DNA of 36,138 nt from Oehlia diaphana (Eukaryota; Glomeromycota; Glomeromycetes; Glomerales; Glomeraceae): NCBI GenBank assembly GCA_003833135.1, contig QZLH01000726.1, positions 32,184 to 68,321 on the forward strand, in the 5' to 3' direction. Positions 9,857-20,171 of this stretch are shown piece by piece. The notes beneath the pieces are model-generated. The model ran no database searches. It had not been told where the DNA came from and saw nothing but the letters and a program-made list of their open reading frames with translations. Within the stretch, counting starts at the first letter, position 1. Each line of letters starts with the position of its first letter. The position numbers were made by a program, and so were the translations under genes.

Positions 9857-11243
9857 TTAAGCTTGCTTTATAAGTTCAATACACCACTAAAAAAAGTAAA
9901 AAGTTTTAATATTTATATTAATTTGAACTAAATACATAATAAATAACTTACTTCGTCATTTCCTCCTAATCTTTCATTATGACAAACAACTTCTTGATAA
10001 GTATTATTCCCAATAGTAAATTGAATATCATGACTACGTAGAAATTCAACTTGTCCGTTTTGAATACAATGATAATTAATATCATAGAATTTCTCAATGC
10101 TAAGATTGATAGTATCATTTGATTTTAAATATCCTTGATGATTTGCTAATTTACTATGTTTAAATTTCCAATTCTCACTCCAATATATATTTTTAGGGCT
10201 GTATTTACAACACACTAAAAAACAAACATTAACATTACTAATTAAAGATTTAATAAAATAAAGCAACATATATTTTTAATTTACTACCTTCTGTATGATT
10301 ATTTGACGGAGATTTATAACCACTATGTATTCCAAGAAATTGCCAACTATTGATGTGTTGTAACTTTACAGAACTATCTGTATAAGTAGCAAATTCATTA
10401 TCAAATTTAACCTTCCATAAAGAATTTGGAACAGGCTCTGAGCTTCCTACAAAAATCTATAATTTGTTTATTAATTATATTAAGAGTTTTTCTAACTATC
10501 ACCAGGGGTAATGATCACCGGTGACTGAAATTGTGACAATCAACCAGCATAGTGCCGGTAAAAATTGATAATTCTGGCCAACGGTGATGATCACCCCGGT
10601 GATTTGAAGTGAAAACCTTATATTAAAATCGACTAAAAAAAAAAATTCGAGGTTACACTACCAAATTGTTTCCAGTCTTATAACTTAAATTTTTAATTGA
10701 ACTTAAATATTTTCCCGTAGCAACATGTTTTAATGCTACAACAGATTCATTTGTAATTAAATTTGCTTCATCACCAATAATATCTTCGAATTTTTTAATT
10801 AATTCATTGATTGAATTCACATTTTTCGTTTTTTCATGAAATATATTTGAAATATAATACAAATGACTTATTGGAAGTGAATTATAAAGATACTTCTTTT
10901 GTTCTTCAACGTCATTTATTTCTGAATTGTAACACAATTTGCGAAAATTTGAAATAAATTTTGACGTATTACCACCTTTTCTTTCAGGAATATATTTTAA
11001 CGATTGTAAAATTCTTTTATTTGTATTTTTAAACATCGTAAAAGAAATATCTTCTTTAAGTGCGTTACGAAGTGCTTCAATATCACGAATTCCAGTTGGG
11101 ATTTTGATTGTAGAATCTACTAATGATTTGGCCATTTCCAAACATGTTAAATGGTATCTTTCACGCCAATAATAATCATATTTTTGAAAATCTTTTATCC
11201 ATTCATCTGGATGAATATTTCCATCATATTTCGGAAATTCCAT
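9857..11243 (-). CDS. Gag-like/MIR-domain protein, copy A
   Basis: Four exons by GT-AG sites and family alignment: 11243-10662, 10456-10288, 10214-9952 and 9886-9857, totalling 1044 nt (347 residues). The start is the ATG before EFPKYDGNIHPDEWI, because all copies begin there; the frame is also open further upstream. Residues about 1-165 resemble a retrotransposon Gag capsid: KYDGN..P..W near the start, then LKEDISFTMFKNTNKR and GGNTSKFISNFRKLCYN. The C-terminal half has three MIR-type repeats: VALKHVATGKYLSS, VKLQHINSWQFLGIH, and LRSHDIQFTIGNNTYQEVVC ending LGGNDEW. MIR domains are beta-trefoils known from protein O-mannosyltransferases and inositol-trisphosphate receptors. Here no signal peptide or membrane segment is seen, so a soluble binding protein is inferred. 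Copy A has the shortest variable loop and a MITE inside intron 1. Intact. Confidence 0.82.
10498..10603. mobile_element. short MITE inside intron 1 of copy A
   Basis: About 106 bases, far richer in GC than the intron around it. The ends are inverted: the left reads ATCACCAGGGGTAATGATCA and the right, read in reverse, ATCACCGGGGTGATCATCAC. A second copy lies at 27122-27237 with nearly the same interior (AGTGCCGGTAAAAATTGATA). Non-autonomous; superfamily not determined. It leaves the splice sites of the host intron untouched. Confidence 0.75.
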
Positions 11244-11351
11244 AACTGATAATATTTTTTTTAATAAAGAGAGAAAGTCATTAGAACGAAAATAAAATTT
11301 TACTTCCAATTTATATAAATGATCTACGTTTTCATACTATTTGTAGTTACT

Positions 11352-11366
11352 CCAAAAATTACGCCC
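11352..11366 (-). promoter_or_regulatory. shared box 1 upstream of copy A
   Basis: On the minus strand GGGCGTAATTTTTGG, about 110 nt upstream of the ATG. Variants of this box stand upstream of copies B, C, D and the inverted copy. Confidence 0.45.
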
Positions 11367-11624
11367 ACAACAAAATCATTAAATGATTTTCAAATTTCGT
11401 TACTTTTTTAAATTATTTCTCATGGTTAACACGCGCTTAAAAAGATAGCTAAAATCTTTATGTAAGTCATTTAAAAACTTTATAGCTAGCTTTTATCACT
11501 ATTTGGTTTATTAATAAATTGATTTTAATCTTTTTTTTATTAATAATTTTTTTTCAAATACCGAAACTTTGAAGAAAAATCATTTCTTTAACATTATCAA
11601 ATAAAAAATCTCAGTTATTACAAT

Positions 11625-12980
11625 TCAATCTAAGGTCCAAATATATTGTTTAATAAGTTCAATACACCACTAAAAAGAAAAAAAGTTTAAATATTAAATA
11701 AATAATAAAATAAAAACCAAATCAAATTAATAATAATAATGCACTTACTTTATCATTTTCTCCTAATTTTTCACTATGACAAACAACTTCTTGAAATGCA
11801 TTTTTTCCAATAGTAAATTGAATATCATGACTACGTAAAAATTCATATTGACCATTTGAAATATATTTACCATTATTATTATGCATTTTCTTAATACTTA
11901 AATTAATTATATCATTTGATTTTAAAAAGCCTTGATGACTTTCTACTATATCATAATTAAATTCCCAATTTTTAATCCAATAATCACTATTTGTAATATC
12001 ATTACAACTTACTAAAATATCAAATATTTATTAATTATTAAAGTAAATAAATATAATAAAAATAATTTTTTAATTTATTACCTTCTGTATAATTAGTTGA
12101 TGGTGATTTGTGATAAACATATTCATAATAATTATAAACATAATCACCAAAAGTATCATAATGAAGTTTTCCATAATTTAATCCAAGAAACTTATTGGAT
12201 TTGACATGTTGTAAAGTTATGTGAGTATTTCCACAAGTTGCCAATTCCTTATTATTAAATTTAATTTTCCATAAAGAATTTGGTCCAGGTTCTGGGCTTC
12301 CTTGTACAAAAACCTAAATTATTAAAAAATATAATCAAATATTTATAATTATTAGGATAAAAATATAACTGTTAATAATATAAAAACTTGCATACCAATT
12401 GAGACTTAACTCCAGTTTCATAACATAAATTCTCCATTGAACTTAAGTAATTTCCTGTATTAACATGTTTTAATGCTACAATTGATTCATTTATAATTAA
12501 TTTTGATTCATAATCAACAAATTCTTCAAATTCTTTAATTAATTTATTGATTGAATCAACATTTTCCATTTTATTATAAAATTCAATTAATATTGAATCA
12601 AAATGATTTATTGGAAGTGATTTATAAAGGTATTTTTTCTGTTCTTCTATATCATTAATCTCTGCATTATAACAAAGTTTTCTAAACTTTGAAATAAATT
12701 TTGAAGTATTACCACCTTTATTTTCAGAAATATATTTTAATGATAATAACATTTTTTCATTTGTATTTTTAAATACTTTAAAAGAAATATCTTCTTTAAG
12801 TGTGCTACAAAGTTTCTCAAAACTATCAATCTCATCAGCTAACGAGATAGTAGGATCCACGGATGATATAGCAATTTCTAAACAATCAGTACCATTGATT
12901 TTTTTAAGTTTAAAATATTTTTGTATATCATTAATCCATTCATTTGGATGAATATTTCCATCATATTTTGGAACATCCAT
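11625..12980 (-). CDS. Gag-like/MIR-domain protein, copy B
   Basis: Exons 12980-12396, 12313-12082, 12011-11749 and 11669-11625 give 1125 nt (374 residues) in one open frame. It starts MDVPKYDGNIHPNEWIND. The Gag-like half includes LKEDISFKVFKNTNEKM and KGGNTSKFISKFRKLCYN. The MIR repeats are VALKHVNTGNYLSS, ITLQHVKSNKFLGLNYG and LRSHDIQFTIGKNAFQEVVC. The variable loop after FLGLNYG is the longest of the family and rich in Tyr and Asp (about 19 residues before HKSPSTN). In the last repeat the family motif ERLGGNDE is changed to EKLGENDK. The final exon encodes WCIELIKQYIWTLD. It lies head-to-tail with copies A and C, the likely result of tandem duplication. Confidence 0.85.
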
Positions 12981-13018
12981 TTTTTTTTTTTTATTTTATT
13001 TTTTTGAGGGAAAAATTG

Positions 13019-13135
13019 CATTTTGGTTTAAATGTTTCCCAATTTATGTTGTTGATCCGCAAATAATTCGTCATACTATCGGGATACTTGCCAAATTTAG
13101 AATATTTATCTTATTATTACACAAAAGTTACGCCC
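13019..13135 (-). promoter_or_regulatory. shared promoter module of copy B
   Basis: Three boxes on the minus strand match those of copy D and the inverted copy: GGGCGTAACTTTTGT (13121-13135), CTAAATTTGGCAAGTA (13085-13100) and CATTTAAACCAAAATG (13019-13034). The last is about 40 nt before the ATG and may hold the TATA-like element. Order and spacing are conserved. Confidence 0.55.
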
Positions 13136-13622
13136 AAATGAACCTTTTTTTTTAGACATCAGTTTTATGATTAGATTAGTGGCGCAATTAAATATTTATT
13201 TTAGTCCGCAATGACTTTAAACTATGGTAATTGGGATTTTGGTGGTCTTAAACTAAGAGTTAAGTATGGTACATGGTAATGAGATTTGGATAGGATTTGG
13301 TTAATCTATATATAAATACATTTTATTATTAATAAATTTATTAATTTACCCTAGAAATAATTCATTGTGTAGGTCGCCTGGATGGCAAAGGATATAATCC
13401 TTGCAGATAATATTACGGGTGGTCGTACACCGGATAGTGTTTTTATTTTATCACGAAAAATTTATTTTATACAAAAAATAAAGAATTATCAGGTGTCATG
13501 TGCGACGGCCACTTTAAAACTTTTAAAACCATTTTCATGAAATAATAACGAATTTTAAATATGTATAAAATTGAAATAAAATTTAAATCTCAATAATCTC
13601 AATAAAAACCAATCAACACAAT
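13136..13622. other. spacer between copies B and C
   Basis: No gene seen. Part of it (about 13485-13520, TAAAGAATTATC and following) recurs upstream of copy D near 24290-24330, so the spacer was duplicated along with the genes. Confidence 0.5.
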
Positions 13623-14967
13623 CTACCAAATAAAGTGTTTAAAAAGCTCAATACGCCACTAAAAAAGAAAAAATCTTTAGTATTAATATATAATTTTAAA
13701 TTTAAATGATCAAACAAAATCAATTTACTAATAGCAATTTACTAACTGTAATTTACATACTTCATCAATTCCTCCCAATCTTTCGTTATGACACACAACT
13801 TCTTGAAAAATATTGTTTCCAATAGTAAATTGAATATCATGACTACGTAAAAATTCATATTGACCATTTTGACAATAATTACCATCAATATCATAGAATT
13901 TCTTAATGCTAAGATTAATAATATCATTTGATTTTAAAAAACCCTGATGGTCTATTACTTTAGCATGATTAAACTCCCAATCCTTAACCCAATAACGACG
14001 ATAGTTTATATCATTACAATTCACTGAAACTATAAATATAAATTAATTATTATATTAAATAAAAAAAATAAAAAAATTAATTAATGTTACCTTCTGTGTG
14101 ATTAGTTGACGGTGATTTGTTATGGCAATGTTCATAAAAAATTTCTCTTTTATTACTAATCCTTACATAATTTATTCCAAGGAACATTTTGGATTTGACA
14201 TGTTGTAAAGTTATTAAACCATTGGTGTAGGTACTTAATTCCTTATTAAAATTAATTATCCATAAAGAACTTGGATCAAGATCTGAACTATCTGCAAAAA
14301 CCTAAATTTAAGAATTATATTAGTATGTTGGATCTGTAAATCCATTTATTTGCATAAATAAAGGATATAATGTAAAATATACCAATTGAGATTTGCTTCC
14401 GGTCGTATAATTCAAGTCTTTATTCGAACTTAAATATTTTCCCGTAGCAACATGTTTTAATGCTACAACAGATTCATTTGTAATTAAATTTTCTTCATAA
14501 ACAATAATATCTTTGAATTTCTTGATTAATTCATTGATTGAATTCACATTTTTCATTTTCTTATGAAATTCATTTGAAACATGATCTAAATAATTCACTG
14601 GGAGTGATTTATAGAGATATTCCCTTTGTTTTTCTACGTCATTTATTTCAGCATTATAACATAATTTGCGAAAATTTGAAATAAATCGTGATGTATTACC
14701 ACCCTTTATATCAGGAGTATATTTTAATGATTGTAACATTCTTTCATTTGTGTTTTTGAATACTGTAAAGGAAATATCTTCCTTAAGTAAATTGCAAAGT
14801 TGTTCAAAACTACCAATCTCAGCTGGAAGCGTGATAAAAGAATCTACAAATGATATTGCAATCTCTAAATGATCACCTTTGTTAATATTACTAAATATAA
14901 GATATTTTTTAATATCATTTATCCATTCATTTGGGTGAATATTCCCATCATATTTTGGAAATTCCAT
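13623..14967 (-). CDS. Gag-like/MIR-domain protein, copy C
   Basis: Exons 14967-14383, 14301-14091, 14023-13761 and 13658-13623 give 1095 nt (364 residues). It starts MEFPKYDGNIHPNEWIND. Key Gag-like stretches are LKEDISFTVFKNTNERM and KGGNTSRFISNFRKLCYN. The MIR repeats are VALKHVATGKYLSS, ITLQHVKSKMFLGINY and LRSHDIQFTIGNNIFQEVVC. The variable loop (after FLGINY and before NKSPSTN) is basic and aromatic, unlike the Tyr/Asp loop of copy B. Intron 1 starts GTATAT and exon 3 is 263 nt as in all copies. The last exon is shorter than in B and D (WRIELFKHFIW). Intact. Confidence 0.85.
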
Positions 14968-15001
14968 AGTTTTTTGGTAGTTTTAGAAAGAAATGATAAT
15001 A

Positions 15002-15102
15002 CACTTCGGTTTTAAAATTTCCCGGAATTCTAAATTTATAAACGATCTACTGTACATTGTTAACGTTATACAACGATATTGTGACACCAAAAGTTTTACG
15101 CC
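15002..15102 (-). promoter_or_regulatory. shared promoter module of copy C (partial)
   Basis: Box 1 on the minus strand is GGCGTAAAACTTTTGG (15087-15102) and box 3 is TTTTAAAACCGAAGTG (15002-15017), ending 34 nt before the ATG. Box 2 is only weakly recognisable. Confidence 0.45.
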
Positions 15103-15159
15103 GTTTTCCTTTGGTTATATTCATTTTTTATTCATATCATATTGCCGACTTTTTTTTCA

Positions 15160-15450
15160 TTAGTAGATAGGATTGAATCAGGACCCCGAGCAATATATCA
15201 ATAGGTAACAAGAGATCGGCACAAATTTACTAATAGTTCTACGCATCTCTTCAGGGCCGGCACTATGTAATGCTGGTCGGAATTATCCAAAAAAGGAAAT
15301 GATCTACACTTTTTTTGGCTCATTCTACGCAAACTCCGTATTGTTACCTTTTCATGTACTGTTCGGGGTCCTATTGAATCGGTTGGATCAGGTCCTAGAA
15401 GAACCGATCGGTCTTCGATCCAGGATTTGAAGACCAGGACCAATTATATA
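15160..15450. repeat. GC-richer repeat-like island
   Basis: About 290 bases much richer in GC than the flanks, with repeated GGATTGAATCAGGACC / GGATCAGGTCCTAG motifs in both orientations. It also holds a near-perfect palindrome around CCGATCGG near 15400. It looks like a non-autonomous element or a remnant of one. The open frame running through it on the minus strand has no recognisable protein content. Confidence 0.4.
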
Positions 15451-15949
15451 AAATTTTTCATCAAATAATAAGAAGATATATTATTATTCAAGTTTTCATT
15501 TTTAAATATCAATATTTACGTATTTTGATATTTTGAAATATAAATATTATTTAACTTTTTATGATGCTTTAAAGAAAAAGTTATTGTACTGAAAAATAAT
15601 ATTTTGTTGTTACATGATCGACATTAATTTTATTAACGTTGCTAGTATTACTGTATTTTTACATATTTTCAATAAACATGAATTTTTAAAACTTTTTTTT
15701 TTTTTTTTTTTTTTTTGAAAAAAAAACTTTCAGTATAAAATCATTTTATAGTATTTATTAAAGCGTATAATATAAATATATTAAATATTTCTTTCTAAAA
15801 TAAATCTGAATTTTATTATTAAAATACTATTTTACTAGTACTTGACCAAGAAAGAATAAAATAAAGAACAATTTCTGTTAAATGCATGACATCAAATATA
15901 AATATTAGTTAAATGACTATAAATCTTTTTTAAAAACGCAAACAATTAG
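15451..15949. other. AT-rich spacer with long T-tract
   Basis: No gene. A run of about 25 T residues lies near 15690-15716. Confidence 0.6.
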
Positions 15950-17092
15950 TTAATTTTCATCTGTTTTAATAACTAAATAATTAAATAAATAAAATTAATT
16001 CACATAAATGTTAGTTTTTTTATATATCATAGCACATACCTAATGACTCCAAATCTTTAATTATATAATCATTCAAATTTTCACTTAGTAATAGTGTTTC
16101 ATTTGCTCTTACACTAGTTTGTGAACCTTCACTTTCAAGAATTTCATTCAACTTCTTACTAGTATTTTCATCTAAATAATTAAATAAATTAATTAAATAA
16201 TTTGCAAGATTAATTTTTTTATATATTTATAGTACATACCCAATGGCCTTGAATCATTAATTACACAATCATTCAAATCTTGTGAATCTTTACTATCAAG
16301 AATTTCATTCAATTGTTTACTAGTAAAATCGAGTAAACGACTTGTATAACATGCTTTAGGATGAAATTTAGTATCAAGATTGTTATGCCCAATTGGTGTA
16401 TTCATAAATTCCATAATGTTGCTTTTTAATTCTTCATTGACTCCAGAACAGAAAATCCATTTTTCAATAATTTTAAATACTTTCTTAGAAGATGGTCTTT
16501 TTAATGGATCTTCATTCCAACATTTTTTCATTAAATATACATAACATTGTGGAGTATTTTCAATAATTTCAGGACGTTTACCTTTACAAATACTTAAACT
16601 AAGTTGAATATCATGTGCTCTATTATTAAATGGTGGTACTCCAGATGTAAATTCCCACATAATCATAGAAAAACTATATATATCACTAGCTGGAGTATAG
16701 GATTTGCCTCTTAAAACTTCAGGAGCCATAAATGGCATAACATCATAAATATCATACTTTTTCAAACCTGATTTTACAGGTCGACATAATCCTAAATCAC
16801 TAATATAAATTTTATCCTTATTCTCATCATTATGATTTAAAATATTTCCATCATGAAAATCACAATGAAAAAGATTTTTTTCATGTATCTTATTAAGTCC
16901 AGAAATAATTTCGTACAACATATATAATCTTTTATTCCAACTATTTTTAACTATACTTGTTAAATTTTCTCTTAAATTACCTTTATTTGCATAATCCATT
17001 ACTACCATATATTTTGAAGTATTTGGAACTTCCGTAAATCCATAAAAATATACAATAAAATTCGAACTTAAAACACTTGTATGATATTCCCA
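15950..17092 (-). CDS. TKL-type protein kinase, C-terminal exons (N-lobe not found)
   Basis: Three exons are well supported: 17092-16240, 16171-16040 and 15972-15950. The first starts WEYHTSVLSSNFIVYFYGFT and has MVVMDYANKGNLRENL (hinge), LFHCDFHDGNIL (catalytic loop), IYISDLGLC (DLG instead of DFG), FMAPEVLRG (APE), SDIYSFSMIMWEFTSG and the CWNEDPLKRP end of the C-lobe. The catalytic loop reads HCD rather than HRD, a non-RD form. The second exon repeats the tail of the first (TSKQLNEILDS versus TSKKLNEILES; LNDCVIND versus LNDYIIKD), so a tail exon was duplicated in phase. The last exon ends ...TDEN and TAA. The glycine loop and the Lys and Glu of the N-lobe should precede Trp-1. I cannot find them in the 2 kb upstream, which hold the intron-like repeat array. 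The gene is therefore either 5'-truncated or has a very long, repeat-filled 5' region. Confidence 0.75.
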
Positions 17093-17154
17093 CTATAATA
17101 AATAATAATAATTTATTAATATAAATAAATCTTGATTTAAATTAAAAATAGAAA

Positions 17155-17212
17155 ACCCTTAACCGGTTATGACTGACCGATAACCGACCGTGACCGACCG
17201 TTGCCATCCCTA
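17155..17212. mobile_element. solo end of the GACCGACC-type hAT MITE
   Basis: CCGACCGTTGCCATCCCTA at 17194-17212 is the terminal sequence of the 399-bp MITE at 30026-30424. Only about 58 bases with AACCGGTTATGACTGACC remain and no target duplication is clear. It interrupts the intron immediately upstream of the kinase exon. Confidence 0.7.
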
Positions 17213-18850
17213 CTCTCTATTATTTAAAAAATTTTTAAATAAAGAAATTAGTTAGCTTAAATTATATATAAATATTATATAAATAAGTAATAATGGAATT
17301 AAATAACTTATGACTTACCAACTAAAATAAATTACAAAATAATTTTTCAAATAAGTTAGTTTAAATTATATATAAATAGGTAAACAGAATTAAATAAATT
17401 ACTTATGACTTACCAACTAAATAAATTACAAAATAATTTTTTAAATAAAGAAATTATTGGTTTAAATTATATGAAAATATTACATAAAAAAGTAATAATG
17501 GAATTAAATAAATTACTTATAACTTACCAACTAAAATAAATTACAAAATAATTTTTTAAATAATGAGATTAGTTATTTTAAGTTATATGAAAATATTATA
17601 GGAAAAGTAATAATTGAATTAAATAAATAACTTACCATCTATAAAATAATTTTTTGAATAAAGAAATTAGTTAGTTTAAATTATATATGAATATTATATA
17701 AATAAGTAATAATTGAATTAAATGAATAACTTACTATCTAATATTATTTAATAATTTTTTAAATAACGAAATTAGTTAGTTTAATTATATGTAAATATTA
17801 TAAAATAAACAATAATAGAATTAAATAAATAACTTACGAGCTATATTATTTAATAATATTTTAATAAAGAAATTAGTTTAAGATGTGTATACAAATTATA
17901 TAAATAAGTAACAATAGTATTAAATAACTTATAACTTACTAACTAAAATAATTACAAAATAATTTTAAATAAAGAAATTAGCCAGTTTAAATTATATGCA
18001 AATATTATATAATAGAATTAAATAAATAACTTACGAGCTATATTATTTAATAATTTTTTAAATAAAGAATTAGTTAGTTTAAATTATATAAATAAATAAT
18101 AATAATATTAAATAAATACCTACTCCCTATATTATTTAATAATTTTTAAATAAAGAAATTAGTTAGTTCAAGTTATATAAATAATAGAAATATAAATACT
18201 CTGATCCGCGTTTTATCTTTCCATGTTTTTTCCATGAATGTATCATTTTAATGGAATTTATAGCCTTAAATCATGGAATTTTCATCTCACTAACAAGGAT
18301 ATCCGTGAATGTATCATTTTCATGGAATTTTTACGGAAAACACGGAGAAATAATGGAAATATTTGGATAAAAAATTTTTGTAGGGAACTAGGGATATCAT
18401 ATAACTTACACCCTATAGTATTATTAATTATTAATTATTTAGATATAAATATAATTTAAAAGTATTTACTGTAAGTTATATAAATTACTTACAATCTAGT
18501 TATTTAAATTAAGAAGATAATTGGTTTTAATTATATAAAACGTTAAACAAATAAATACAATTATAAATTATATATTGTAACTTACCAACTGTAATATAAT
18601 TAATTATTAAGTAATTATTTAAATAAAGAATTCAGTTATTTATGTTATGTAAAATAAATAAAATAAAGCAAGGAATTAAAGATTTAATAACTGATAACTT
18701 ACTAACTATAGTATTATTAATCGTTAAGTAAATTATTTAGTTATATGGAATACAATAAAATAATGAGTAATTCATTATTATTCAAACATTTTTATTTTTT
18801 TTCAATTTCACTGCATTTCATTATTATTCAATCATATTAACTTACGAGCT
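17211..18850 (-). repeat. tandem array of intron-like units separated by 3-nt candidate microexons
   Basis: About 14-15 units of roughly 83-117 bp each read, on the minus strand, GTAAGT...CTAAC...TTTCTTTATTT...AG, then exactly 3 nt, then the next GTAAGT. Donors (plus-strand ACTTAC) lie at 17313, 17408, 17522, 17630, 17729, 17832, 17934, 18029, 18404, 18487, 18580, 18697 and 18840. Two variants, CTAC at 17210 and ACCTAC at 18118, also fit. The 3-nt spacers on the minus strand are mostly TTG, TTA, CTC, ATG, ATA, ATT, GGA and GGT; none is a stop codon. The array lies on the same strand as the kinase and runs from the acidic-repeat exon (donor 18977) to the acceptor of the kinase exon (17093). 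Whether it is spliced as written is unknown. Confidence 0.7.
18190..18395. repeat. insert with duplicated CCATGAATGTATCATTTT motif
   Basis: The motif TGAATGTATCATTTT followed by ATGGAATTT occurs twice about 70 bp apart. The outer parts are loosely inverted (TTTCCATG versus ACGGAAAAC). The segment interrupts the intron-like array between the units at 18118 and 18404, so it is probably a small inserted element. Confidence 0.45.
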
Positions 18851-18977
18851 AAATATTTAATATAATTGTTATATAATATAGTTAGTCTAAATTTGCATAT
18901 TATATAAGGTATAATTATAGATAGTAATTTGAATTGTTTATAAATAAAAATTTAATATTTCAGCCTGTTCGATATAC

Positions 18978-19140
18978 CTTTAGATTCCTCAGTACTGCTT
19001 CCTTCAAACTCCTCAATACTAAATTCCTCAATGCTACTTCTTTCAAATTCTTCAGTGCCACTCTCCTCAAATTTTCTAGTGCCACTTTCTTCAAATCCTT
19101 CAATATTGGTTTTGTTATATTGCAAATTTGGTTTAGTTAT
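18978..19140 (-). CDS. exon with acidic EEF repeats (partial gene)
   Basis: The minus strand is open for about 54 codons: NIEGFEESGTRKFEESGTEE, then FERSSIEEFSIEEFEGSSTE, ending at a good donor AAAG|GTATAT (18977). The unit is about 8 residues, roughly (G/S)(T/S)xEEFEx, and looks like internal tandem duplication. The 5' limit is uncertain because no clear acceptor is seen; the frame closes at a TAA near 19143. It is on the kinase strand, directly upstream of the intron-like array, so it could belong to the same transcription unit or be the tail of another kinase-like gene. Confidence 0.4.
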
Positions 19141-19199
19141 TTATTATTTACGATTAAATTTTTTTTAATAAATAAAAATCTTTTTTTTTTTTTACATAT

Positions 19200-19262
19200 A
19201 TATTTACCTTCGGGTTCCTTGATATTGTACAAACCTAGTTTTATTATATTGCAAGTTTATTT
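19200..19262 (-). repeat. duplicate of the acidic-exon 5' sequence
   Basis: On the minus strand TTGCAATATAATAAAACTAG near 19250 copies TTGCAATATAACAAAACCA upstream of the acidic repeats. It is followed by a short stretch ending in a donor (CCCGAAG|GTAAAT). This suggests duplication of an exon-intron unit. Confidence 0.35.
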
Positions 19263-19984
19263 TAAAAATTTGAATAATTCTAATTTATATTATATATTTA
19301 TGCTACAGTATATGCTTTACCTTTACCAATATATTGAATCATTACTACTACATTAAAAATTTCTCTAATTGGAATAGACAAAGTTTATTAGTATAAATAA
19401 ATATGGTAATCATATTTGTGCAAAATGTATTAATATGCAAAAATGTTGATCACAACCACTGCATATATGACAAATAAATTTATACATCCGGAATTTACGA
19501 ATGTGTCAATCATCAAAGCATGCGTAGTAAAAATCATAAAATTTTTCTAATACATGATATATAAACTTAGTTACTTTACAAGTTATTTAAAGTGCAAAGA
19601 TAATTGTAAATATATCAAATGATCTATATAATACATACGATTACATTTTTTTACTATATGTATATACACAATATATATAATTTAAAATCACGTGATCACA
19701 CATCTCTAATTTTTCGCATGGAACGTTTATCTTGAGAAAAAATAAAATAAAATCATTTTATTCGTAGTTAGCCTGATAAAAATCTATACTTAAGTAATGT
19801 AATTTTACACTTATTGATTTATTTAGCTAAAATACTCTAAAATTGAAATCTTTGTTTCTGGTTATTTTTTCGTTATTCTTTTATAATTTTTTATTTATTT
19901 GTTAAATCATTTCTATCAACTTATTAGTACATTTTTTTCCTTCTTTTTATTTTTGTTATTCTATTGTATTGTTATTTTAGTTTA
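19263..19984. other. AT-rich spacer, no gene seen
   Basis: No coding-like frame, RNA gene or clear repeat. Confidence 0.55.
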
Positions 19985-20171
19985 TAGTCGACCCCCTATA
20001 TAGTCACCCCCTGTATAATCACACATACCTTTATAAGCACACCATATTTTGGCCCAATGTACTAATAAATATTTTAGAAAAACCTCCTCTATAGTCACAA
20101 CATATGACTTTTTTTATAATCACACCCTTTTTTTTGGTCCCGAGGGGTGTGATTATAAAGGGGGCTGACTG
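19985..20171. mobile_element. MITE of Tc1/mariner-pogo type
   Basis: 187 bp with imperfect terminal inverted repeats: left TAGTCGACCCCCTATATAGT and right, reversed, CAGTCAGCCCCCTTTATAAT. It is flanked by TA on both sides. Subterminal copies of TATAATCACAC occur in both orientations. TA target sites and CAGT..CCCC ends are typical of the Tc1/mariner-pogo group; assignment is by pattern. No transposase inside. Confidence 0.65.

Noticed and set aside
15198..15443. 81-codon minus-strand frame
   Set aside because: Coincides with the GC-richer repeat-like island; no protein features.
18238..18459. 73-codon plus-strand frame
   Set aside because: Made of the duplicated CCATGAATGTATCATTTT insert and array sequence; not coding.
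18934..19356. 140-codon plus-strand frame rich in Phe and Ser
   Set aside because: Antisense of the acidic EEF-repeat exon and low-complexity AT sequence.
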